This document shows positions 46,539 to 53,983 of a DNA stretch of 64,000 bases, in pieces. The notes under the pieces are model-generated. The model was not told where the DNA came from. It ran no database searches and was given only the letters and a program-made list of their open reading frames with translations. The stretch is from Sphingobacterium cellulitidis (GTDB lineage Bacteria > Bacteroidota > Bacteroidia > Sphingobacteriales > Sphingobacteriaceae). The first letter of the stretch is position 1, and the number at the start of each line of letters is the position of its first letter. The stretch covers positions 548,988 to 612,987 of the forward strand of contig NOUX01000002.1 of assembly GCA_002245855.1 (NCBI GenBank), in the 5' to 3' direction. The position numbers and the translations under genes are program-made.

Positions 46539-47084
46539 TTACTCCGATTTCTCTTCTGATTGACCCTTTTTACTCTGATGTGTATTTTCATAATGCTCAA
46601 TCAACTCATTCAATTCATCCAGGTCAAGGTCTGATTTCAAGTCTACAAAAACATGATCCCCTTCATCAGTAATACCTAACATGATATTCTTGATCCGATT
46701 TCTCTTGGTTCTGGTATTGATACTGATTTTTGCCCCATCACTATTGATACTCATCAATTCCTCGAAATCATTTCTTTCCAAATACTTGCTAAAGTGGTCA
46801 TATAAAGCAACCTTTTGGGAACCACCCGAAACAGCCATCAATTTGATATTTTTAATCTTTTTTAATGCCATCGCCAATACCGGATCATCCTCCTTCAATT
46901 CCCTGATCTCTCCGCGAATAAAGGCTTTCATCAAGATCCCTGGAACTTTTATCGAGACAATCTCTGCATCCCCAGGCATATCCAATCCTTTCGCAAACTC
47001 CATGTTTGCCCCTTTCTTGATCATGCAACTCTGCATGCCGAAAATTAATAGTGCAATACAAATAATTCCAATATAGCGTTTCAT
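46539..47084 (-). CDS. DUF4252 lipoprotein
   Basis: A 181-residue lipoprotein (signal ending FGMQSC, Cys at 20) of the DUF4252 family. The family pattern of strand-helix units appears in VALYDHFSKYLERNDFEELM and ISINTRTKRNRIKNIMLGIT. The acidic/charged C-terminus (HQSKKGQSEEKSE) is probably disordered. It is the last gene of the sigma-antisigma-DUF4252-DUF4252 unit, 26 bases after its paralogue. No function is known; a stress-response output of the sigma factor is inferred. Confidence 0.88.
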   Translation of the reverse strand: MKRYIGIICIALLIFGMQSCMIKKGANMEFAKGLDMPGDAEIVSIKVPGILMKAFIRGEIRELKEDDPVLAMALKKIKNIKLMAVSGGSQKVALYDHFSKYLERNDFEELMSINSDGAKISINTRTKRNRIKNIMLGITDEGDHVFVDLKSDLDLDELNELIEHYENTHQSKKGQSEEKSE

Positions 47085-47110
47085 AATTTTAGTGTATTTA
47101 AGGTTTATTA

Positions 47111-47590
47111 TTAGTTATTGTTGACAAGCGCATTGATATCATCATATTTTAATGATCCATCCAAGATCATGAAAACAGTTTCCCCATCCGAATTAATACT
47201 TAGCAAAAGGTTGCTCAGAAAATCTCCTCCTGTGTTTTCAGCTAAGAAGCGAATTTTGTCCCCATCCGAATTAATAACCAGAAGCTCTTCATATTTCAAT
47301 TTTCCGATCGCTGAATTTACCTCTTCCTGGATTGCAGAACCTGCATTTTCAAATACCAACATCTTTATCGAGTTGATCTTACTTAATAAGGGCTTGATGG
47401 TTTCTACATCCGAATCATTGATTTTCATCTTGTTCAACATCTTGAACATAGGCTTGCCAATCTTGATCGATGTCACCCCTTTTTGTTCTTTATATTGCTC
47501 AAATATTTGATCCAATTTTGAGATCTGAGCTTGTGCCATGCTTACCACAAAAAGGCTGATTATTAACATGAACGTTTTCATAATTTTCAT
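47111..47590 (-). CDS. DUF4252 exported protein, paralogue of the downstream gene
   Basis: A secreted protein with a signal peptide (ending MAQAQ) and the DUF4252 layout: FENAGSAIQEEVNSAIGKLK, then LLVINSDGDKIRFLAENTGG, where SINSDG is shared with the downstream lipoprotein. I start at the ATG at 47590; an ATG at 47581 is also possible, and TTG at 47605 would overlap the previous gene. It lacks a lipoprotein Cys, unlike its neighbour. The pair suggests one soluble and one membrane-anchored partner. Confidence 0.85.
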   Translation of the reverse strand: MKIMKTFMLIISLFVVSMAQAQISKLDQIFEQYKEQKGVTSIKIGKPMFKMLNKMKINDSDVETIKPLLSKINSIKMLVFENAGSAIQEEVNSAIGKLKYEELLVINSDGDKIRFLAENTGGDFLSNLLLSINSDGETVFMILDGSLKYDDINALVNNN

Positions 47591-47594
47591 TTTA

Positions 47595-48254
47595 TTAGAT
47601 TTCAATTTTTAAATACTTAATGTGCTCTACCCCTTCCATTCCCTTTTTTAGATTGGTGGTAGCCAGGTGGAGTGCGGTCTCCGTAACTTCAAGTGCCTTC
47701 TCTTCATCATAAATTCGAACACCATTGATTTCAACGTAAAATTCATCATCCAAAGCATTCGATACTTCTGCCGGTTTTTCTTGCTTCTTAACTGATTTCT
47801 TGACAGCAGCTATTTGAAAGCCATTAGAGACAATTTCTTCAGTAACTAGATGTTGGTGAGAGTTAGCACTTGATGATTCATTAGGACTACTTGCAGGCCG
47901 CTCAACGTCCATTACTGAATCAATGACACTTGTCGATGCAATTCTAGGCTCAACTTCTGGGTTTTTACTATCCATGAGCTGATGAATGATAAAAATTCCA
48001 AGCAGCAAGGAAGCAGCAATACTAGTCAAGGCAATTATCCGGCGGTTTATTGGAACAACTTTCTTCTCAGTCAATGGCTTTTCTTCCAGCTCCTGCATAA
48101 AATCTTCAAAATCCCAATCCATCTTTTCTTCAGGTTGCTGCAGCATTCCGAAGAATTCATCCGAACCTAACTCCTTCAACTTGCGTTCTTCCTCAAGTGA
48201 AGTGTTTCCTGCTAGGTATTTGGCCTTAAGCTTATCCAATTCTTCTTTTTTCAT
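47595..48254 (-). CDS. Anti-sigma factor-like single-pass membrane protein
   Basis: A 219-residue protein. The N-terminal cytoplasmic part is helical and acidic (GNTSLEEERKLKELGSDEFF and DWDFEDFMQELEEKP), then one membrane helix at about 72-92 (IIALTSIAASLLLGIFIIHQ), then a Ser/Pro-rich periplasmic part with a terminal domain around EFYVEINGVRIYDEE. It is encoded right after the sigma factor with a 23-base overlap, the usual arrangement for an anti-sigma factor. ATG at 48254 is preferred over TTG at 48260. It lacks the zinc-binding HxxxCxxC motif. Confidence 0.78.
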   Translation of the reverse strand: MKKEELDKLKAKYLAGNTSLEEERKLKELGSDEFFGMLQQPEEKMDWDFEDFMQELEEKPLTEKKVVPINRRIIALTSIAASLLLGIFIIHQLMDSKNPEVEPRIASTSVIDSVMDVERPASSPNESSSANSHQHLVTEEIVSNGFQIAAVKKSVKKQEKPAEVSNALDDEFYVEINGVRIYDEEKALEVTETALHLATTNLKKGMEGVEHIKYLKIEI

Positions 48255-48738
48255 AATCAAAAACCTTTGTTAAGTTTAACCGCACTGTCGTTCTTGCTCT
48301 TGATAAATTGACCCGAACAGCATTTTCCTCTAATCCAGCAACCTCAGCAATATCTACTATTTCATACTCCTCAATATCCCGGAGATACATCACCAATCTC
48401 TGTTTTTCTGGAAGTTGATCAATCATCTTCAGAATTAATTCCTTTGTTAAGGAAGGATATTGTTCCTGTTGAATATCCCCTGGCAATTGCTGTAAGTACT
48501 TGGCCTGTCTTCCCAATTTATCAATCTTATTGTAGGCCATGTTCCTCACCATTTGCATGGCAAAAGCTTCAATGCTGTTTAATTGTGTCAATTGACCCCG
48601 CTGTTCCCACAATTTGAGCATCACCTCCTGTACCAAATCATAAGCGTCATCCGATTCTTCTAAAAACCTATTTGCAAAACGGTAAAGCTTGTCTTTCAAG
48701 ACAAATACCGTATTCTTAAAGGTTTCTTGGTTCATCAT
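48232..48738 (-). CDS. ECF-type RNA polymerase sigma factor
   Basis: A 168-residue sigma-70 factor with only regions 2 and 4. Region 2 contains YRFANRFLEESDDAYDLVQE and KLWEQRGQL, with the expected acidic DDAYDLVQE motif. Region 4 contains LPEKQRLVMYLRDIEEYEIV and the recognition helix in ENAVRVNLSRARTTVRLNL. It is first of a four-gene unit with an anti-sigma-like gene and two DUF4252 proteins. Auto-regulation of the unit is likely but not shown. Confidence 0.92.
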   Translation of the reverse strand: MMNQETFKNTVFVLKDKLYRFANRFLEESDDAYDLVQEVMLKLWEQRGQLTQLNSIEAFAMQMVRNMAYNKIDKLGRQAKYLQQLPGDIQQEQYPSLTKELILKMIDQLPEKQRLVMYLRDIEEYEIVDIAEVAGLEENAVRVNLSRARTTVRLNLTKVFDYEKRRIG

Positions 48739-48905
48739 TATTATCGCTTATTTAATAACAAGACAGATTATACCATCCATCTATTACATGAAATCTTAAA
48801 AAAAATTGAAATATTTTATAAACCCTTAATTATGAGCCGATAAAATTCAATTACTTATCAAAAATAGTATAACTAAACTTATTTAATTGCAGCAATTTCA
48901 TTTAA

Positions 48906-48938
48906 AAAAGAATGCCAGAAGTTTTTTCCTTCTGGCAA
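48906..48938 (-). terminator. Terminator of the DinB-like gene
   Basis: On the minus strand TGCCAGAAG pairs with CTTCTGGCA (48913-48937), followed by TTCTTTTTT. Confidence 0.8.
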
Positions 48939-48959
48939 TCCTTGGATCTTTTATACCCC

Positions 48960-49454
48960 TTATTTCTGCTCATCTGCGGATGGGCCGTATAAACCCGGTA
49001 CCGGAATATCTAATAATCTTAAATAAACGGTTAACTGTCCACGGTGGTGAATTAAATGATTATTGATCACATAACGTAATGCCGCAATTTTAGGCATCTC
49101 ACCAATGACATAAGAATCTACACGCATGGTCCATTGGTTGAACCATTCCTCCTCAGGAAAAGCATCCAATGTTTGTTCGTTTTTCTTATATCCCGAATCC
49201 AATGCTTCCTTGAGTTCAGCAACTGTTGATGGTCTGAATGGTTTATAATCTGTCGCTAAGTTAAAATCATTCTTTGTTAGGGCATCTGATACCCAATTGT
49301 GCAATTCCACAACATGACCTGCCAATGCTCCAAGGGACATGGATTTCTCATGTGGTCTAAAAGATAAATCTTCATCTTTTAATCGATCCAATATTCTCCT
49401 TGTACTATTGGTTTCGCGTTCCATTTCTACTAAAAACCCGTCCTTAATGCTCAT
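48960..49454 (-). CDS. DinB-like four-helix metal-binding protein
   Basis: A 164-residue protein of the DinB/YfiT superfamily. The expected His ligands are in GALAGHVVELHNW (about residue 47) and NNHLIHHRGQLTVYLR (about 134-138), which together form a nickel or zinc site on a four-helix bundle. Members act as thiol-dependent transferases or have unknown roles. It is encoded as a single gene in the opposite direction to the flanking hydrolase gene. Confidence 0.9.
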   Translation of the reverse strand: MSIKDGFLVEMERETNSTRRILDRLKDEDLSFRPHEKSMSLGALAGHVVELHNWVSDALTKNDFNLATDYKPFRPSTVAELKEALDSGYKKNEQTLDAFPEEEWFNQWTMRVDSYVIGEMPKIAALRYVINNHLIHHRGQLTVYLRLLDIPVPGLYGPSADEQK

Positions 49455-49537
49455 ATTTTTATTGTATTTAAGTTAGTCTAAGTTATCAAAAAAGCATAAC
49501 TTTAACCTTATTAAACTCAAATAAAAAACCTATCCAA

Positions 49538-51421
49538 ATGAAAAAATTATTGATACTTTGTTTCCTTTTTCTCCTATTGGGAATTCAAAGTAAAGGTCAG
49601 GATGCGAATGCAGAATATGTCAAATCGCATTATGATAAAATCGAACAGTATATTACCATGCGAGATGGTACTCGGCTTTTCACCTCTATTTATACCCCAA
49701 AAGATAAATCTAAGAAATACCCTATTCTTTTGAATCGTACGCCCTATACTGTTGCTCCCTATGGTGAAGGAAAGTACAAATCTAGTCTTGGAAACTTCCC
49801 GGAAATGATGAAAAAGGGCTATATTTTTGTCTATCAAGATGTCCGTGGAAAATGGATGAGTGAAGGAACTTTTGAAGATATCCGCCCCACAAAGACCAAA
49901 GAAAACAAACAAACCATTGATGAAAGTACCGATACTTACGACACTATTGATTGGTTAGTAAAAAATCTGAAGGGGAATAATGGAAAAGTCGGCATGTATG
50001 GGATTTCTTATCCTGGATTTTATTCTACAGTAAGTCTGGTTGGAAGTCACCCCGCATTGAAAGCTGTATCCCCACAAGCACCTGTAACTGATTGGTTTAT
50101 TGGCGATGATTTTCATCATGGCGGTGCTTTGTTCTTAACAGATGCATTTCGATTTATGTATACCTTCGATGCGCCAAGACCTAAACCTATTACCAATGAA
50201 CATGGACCACAAGGATTTAAGTTACCTTCTAAAGATTTATATAAATTCTTTTTGGACAATCCTACTCTTGCTGAGTTAAAACAGAATTACCTCAATCATA
50301 CTGTTAAATTTTGGGACAATCTTGCTAAACATAGCACATTGGATAGTTTCTGGGTGGCTAGAACCATTACCAACCATCTGAATGAGGTAAAACCTGCCGT
50401 AATGGTCGTGGGTGGTCTGTATGATGCTGAAGATACGTATGGTGCTTTCGAAACCTATAAGCAGATTGAAAAACGTAATAAAAAGAATAATTCGATTTTG
50501 GTGATGGGACCTTGGTTCCATGGTGGATGGGTTCGCTCCGAAGGGGATTCTTTTGGAGATATTCGCTTTGGGAAAAAGACCAGTTTAGATTATCAGAATA
50601 ACTTCGAATTACCTTTCTTTGAATACTACTTAAAAGACGAAGGTTCCTTTAAACCAGCGGAAGCTAATATCTTCTTTTCGGGTGCCAATGAATGGAAAAA
50701 TTTTGACCAATGGCCACCTAAAGATGCTTTTAAAAGTGAATTGTTCTTAACAGCAAATGGAGAGATCTCTACTAAGCCCGATGAAAATACAGGAGCTTCT
50801 GTAGAGTATATCAGCGACCCTAACAAACCAGTTCCTTTTCAAGAAGGAATAATCGTCGATAGAACTCGTGAATATATGATTGCTGATCAAAGATTTGTCG
50901 CCAATCGGCCTGATGTTTTAGTTTTCGAGACTAAACCTCTAGCTTCTGACCTGACCTTGGCTGGACCTGTTGTAGCAGATTTAAATGTTTCCATGACAGG
51001 GACAGATGCTGACTTTATCGTTAAAATTATCGATGTCTATCCGGATTCATCTTCCGCAACATCTGCAAAAAATGAAACTGTAGTTATGCCAAACTATCAA
51101 ATGCTGGTTAGAGGGGAAATTCTTCGTGGAAAATTCCGTAATAGTTTCAGCAAGCCTGAACCTTTTAAACCGAATGAAATAACCACCGTAAGAGTAGTTC
51201 TTCCTGATGTAGCTCATACCTTTAAGGAAGGTCATAAATTAATGGTTCAAATCCAACATACTTGGTTCCCATTGGCCGATAGAAATCCTAATCAATTTAT
51301 GGATATATACAAAGCCAAAGCCGAAGATTATATCAAGAATACACATAAGCTCTATTTTGATAAGGAGCATCCAAGTAAAATAGTATTTCAAGCACTTGGA
51401 GATTTTATCTTAAAGAAATAA
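49538..51421 (+). CDS. CocE/NonD family alpha/beta hydrolase (S15-type)
   Basis: A 627-residue exported hydrolase: signal peptide (residues 1-20, ending SKGQ), then the X-Pro dipeptidyl-peptidase-like fold. The catalytic Ser157 lies in MYGISYPGF, the region before it reads YVFVYQDVRGKWMSEG-like, and the C-terminal jelly-roll begins around residue 380. The Asp and His are expected in GLYDAEDTYG and PWFHGGW. Family members hydrolyse acyl peptides, esters (cocaine esterase) or glutaryl-cephalosporins. The substrate here is unknown. It ends in a perfect terminator. Confidence 0.9.
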   Translation: MKKLLILCFLFLLLGIQSKGQDANAEYVKSHYDKIEQYITMRDGTRLFTSIYTPKDKSKKYPILLNRTPYTVAPYGEGKYKSSLGNFPEMMKKGYIFVYQDVRGKWMSEGTFEDIRPTKTKENKQTIDESTDTYDTIDWLVKNLKGNNGKVGMYGISYPGFYSTVSLVGSHPALKAVSPQAPVTDWFIGDDFHHGGALFLTDAFRFMYTFDAPRPKPITNEHGPQGFKLPSKDLYKFFLDNPTLAELKQNYLNHTVKFWDNLAKHSTLDSFWVARTITNHLNEVKPAVMVVGGLYDAEDTYGAFETYKQIEKRNKKNNSILVMGPWFHGGWVRSEGDSFGDIRFGKKTSLDYQNNFELPFFEYYLKDEGSFKPAEANIFFSGANEWKNFDQWPPKDAFKSELFLTANGEISTKPDENTGASVEYISDPNKPVPFQEGIIVDRTREYMIADQRFVANRPDVLVFETKPLASDLTLAGPVVADLNVSMTGTDADFIVKIIDVYPDSSSATSAKNETVVMPNYQMLVRGEILRGKFRNSFSKPEPFKPNEITTVRVVLPDVAHTFKEGHKLMVQIQHTWFPLADRNPNQFMDIYKAKAEDYIKNTHKLYFDKEHPSKIVFQALGDFILKK

Positions 51422-51459
51422 TAAATGGGGACGGATTAAATTTGTCCCCATTTATTTTA
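51421..51459 (+). terminator. Terminator of the CocE/NonD gene
   Basis: ATAAATGGGGAC (51421-51432) pairs with GTCCCCATTTAT (51444-51455), followed by a T-rich stretch. Confidence 0.85.
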
Positions 51460-51541
51460 CCTGTTTTCAAATATTTTGCATATTTTTTGTAACGATTACG
51501 GTAAATTACATACTTACTATTTGAAAATACACTAGAAAAAC

Positions 51542-52390
51542 ATGAAAAAACTATTTCTAACAGCAGTAGCATTTATGATGACTATTGCATTATTTGCTCA
51601 AAACAAGGAAACATTTTTATGGAAAGTTTCAGGTAATGGATTAAAAAAAGACTCTTATGTATTAGGCACCTTACATATGGCTTGTGGTCCTGATTTTAAA
51701 ATTGAGGACAAAATTAAGACGGCTTTAAAAACAACCGATCGGGTGGCTTTGGAATTAAATGCCTCTAATCCCGAAACTGTAAAAGTTATGCAGGAAAATG
51801 TGGGACCAGTACCTGGATTCTTTGATGGAATGGCTCCTGAAAAAAAACAATTAATTGATAGTGTCCTTACTGCAAAAAACTTAAATCCGGCAATGTTGGA
51901 CCAATTCGGTCCCGCAGTATTACTTTCAATTTTATCAATGCAGGCATTTGAATGTCAAAATCCTCAGGATATGAAAGCCATGGAATTGGAGTTGTTAAAA
52001 CTGGAAGAAGCAGCAGGCAAACCTGTAGATGAACTTGAAACCGCTGATTTTCAAATCAAATTGATGAATGAGTTTTTCAAAGCTGAAGATCTTTACACTT
52101 ACTTGAAAGATCTGGATAAGATGAAAGCTGAAACCAAAAAATTGGTAAGTGCATATTTCAATAATGAAGTAACTGCCTTGGAGGATTTATTGGTGAAAAC
52201 TTCAACTTTTACTCCTGAAAAAGAAGAAATGATGTTGACCAAAAGAAATAAGGCTTGGATTGAAAAGATGCCTGAGATGATGAATAACAACGCTACATTC
52301 TTTGCTGTTGGTGCAGCACACTTGTTAGGAAAAAATGGAGTAATCCAATTACTAAAAGATAAAGGTTATACCCTGACTCCTATCTATTAA
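51542..52390 (+). CDS. TraB/GumN family protein
   Basis: A 282-residue exported protein (signal peptide 1-19, ending LFAQ). The TraB/GumN pattern is clear: YVLGTLHMACGPDFKIEDKI, then VALELNASNPE, and a late FFAVGAAHLLGKNGVIQLLK. Conserved His residues in GTLHMA and GAAHLLG and a Glu in LELN fit the proposed metalloprotease-like active site of this family, though its activity is poorly established. Monocistronic; it converges on putP at a 44-base palindrome. Confidence 0.9.
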   Translation: MKKLFLTAVAFMMTIALFAQNKETFLWKVSGNGLKKDSYVLGTLHMACGPDFKIEDKIKTALKTTDRVALELNASNPETVKVMQENVGPVPGFFDGMAPEKKQLIDSVLTAKNLNPAMLDQFGPAVLLSILSMQAFECQNPQDMKAMELELLKLEEAAGKPVDELETADFQIKLMNEFFKAEDLYTYLKDLDKMKAETKKLVSAYFNNEVTALEDLLVKTSTFTPEKEEMMLTKRNKAWIEKMPEMMNNNATFFAVGAAHLLGKNGVIQLLKDKGYTLTPIY

Positions 52391-52410
52391 TCCTTAGGAA
52401 TTCTGGTATA

Positions 52411-52454
52411 GAACAAGAAAAGCCTTGGTCCATGGACCAAGGCTTTTCTTGTTC
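52411..52454. terminator. Bidirectional terminator, perfect 44-base palindrome
   Basis: GAACAAGAAAAGCCTTGGTC and its exact complement flank CATG, with no unpaired loop in the DNA. It sits between the convergent TraB/GumN and putP genes. Confidence 0.9.
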
Positions 52455-52462
52455 TTATCAAC

Positions 52463-53959
52463 TTATGATTTTACGATGCGTTTTACTTCATCAAATTCAT
52501 CTTGAATTTCTTTGGATACTGGTTTTGATAATAAGGAAACTATGACAATCGTCAGGAAGCTTAGAATAAAGCCTGGGATCATTTCATAAACATCCTTATA
52601 ATTGTGTGGGACATATACCCATAATAATACAACGGCTCCACCTACAATCATCCCTAAAAAGCCAGCTGTTGCTGTTGTTCTTTTCCATAATAAGGATAAA
52701 AGCACCAAGGGACCAAATGCTGCACCAAATCCTGCCCAAGCATTACCAACTAAGTTTAGAATACTATCCTTAGGATTCAACGATAACAATAAGGCGATGA
52801 CAGCAACGATCAATACCGATAACCTGCTGACCATTAGCATCGTTTTGGCCGAAGCTTGTTTATTGAAAAAGGTTCTATAGATATCTTCGGTCATTGAACT
52901 TGAAGTCACCAATAATTGCGAAGAAATCGTACTCATTACAGCTGCTAAAATTGCTGATAAGAGGAACCCTCCTATCAATGGATGAAACAAAACTCTTGAA
53001 GTATAGATAAAGATAGTTTCTGCCATCTCTTTGGAGCCATCAAATTTGACCATAGTTTCCGGATCAAATTTTACCAAATAGGCAATTCCAAATAATCCAA
53101 CCAACATCGCACCACCTACTGTAAAAATCATCCAGGTAATACCGATATTTCTGGCTTTTGGAATGTCTTTCACGCTATCAATCGCCATAAAACGAACTAA
53201 TATATGGGGTTGTCCAAAATATCCCAAGCCCCAGGCCATCAAGGAAATAATCGAAATGGTTGTAGTTCCTGTAAACAGATTTAGATAGTCAGGACCTTTG
53301 TTTTCAATGATGCTCATGGTTTCTCCTATTCCACCTATCTGCGTTACCATCACTATTGGTAGAATAACTAAGGCTGTGACCATAATGGTACCCTGAACAA
53401 AGTCCGTTAAACTCACGGCTAAGAAACCTCCCAAAAAGGTGTACAATACGACCACAAAGGTTGTCACATATAAACCTGTATAATAATCCATATGGAAGGC
53501 AGACTCAAATAATCGACCCCCAGAAACCATACCGGCCGAGGTATAAAGCGTAAAAAACACCAGAATAAAAATCGATGAAGCAATTTTTAATAATTGGGTC
53601 TTATCGTGAAATCTGTTCTCAAAAAAAACTGGAATGGTAATGGAGTTCTTGGCAACTTCCGTATACACCCTTAATCTTGGTGCGACCAAAACATAGTTCA
53701 GGAAGGCTCCAATCGTTAATCCTATGGCAATCCATGAACTGGATAAACCTGCTGCATACATGGCGCCGGGTAAACCCATTAGTAACCATCCACTCATATC
53801 AGCAGCTCCCGCTGATAAGGCCGTTACTGCAGCTCCCATTTTGCGACCACCAATCAAAAACTCCTCCGAGTTGCTCGTTGATTTTCGCCAAGAGTATAAT
53901 CCTATCAGGATCATCAACAGCATGTAAAGACCAATGGAAATTAATTCGTATGTATTCAT
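52463..53959 (-). CDS. putP: Sodium/proline symporter
   Basis: A 498-residue SSS-family transporter with about 13 membrane helices. The family markers are SAGAADMSGWLLMGLPGAMY in helix 2 (Na+ site), GGFLAVSLTDFVQG in the middle and AAVMSTISSQLLVTSS (helix 8, Na+ site). It takes up proline driven by Na+. It follows the TPR/HExxH gene by 24 bases, so it probably shares that operon. The position beside proteolytic genes supports proline recovery from peptides, an inference. Confidence 0.92.
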   Translation of the reverse strand: MNTYELISIGLYMLLMILIGLYSWRKSTSNSEEFLIGGRKMGAAVTALSAGAADMSGWLLMGLPGAMYAAGLSSSWIAIGLTIGAFLNYVLVAPRLRVYTEVAKNSITIPVFFENRFHDKTQLLKIASSIFILVFFTLYTSAGMVSGGRLFESAFHMDYYTGLYVTTFVVVLYTFLGGFLAVSLTDFVQGTIMVTALVILPIVMVTQIGGIGETMSIIENKGPDYLNLFTGTTTISIISLMAWGLGYFGQPHILVRFMAIDSVKDIPKARNIGITWMIFTVGGAMLVGLFGIAYLVKFDPETMVKFDGSKEMAETIFIYTSRVLFHPLIGGFLLSAILAAVMSTISSQLLVTSSSMTEDIYRTFFNKQASAKTMLMVSRLSVLIVAVIALLLSLNPKDSILNLVGNAWAGFGAAFGPLVLLSLLWKRTTATAGFLGMIVGGAVVLLWVYVPHNYKDVYEMIPGFILSFLTIVIVSLLSKPVSKEIQDEFDEVKRIVKS

Positions 53960-53983
53960 GTAAAAAATTTGTTTGTAAAGATG

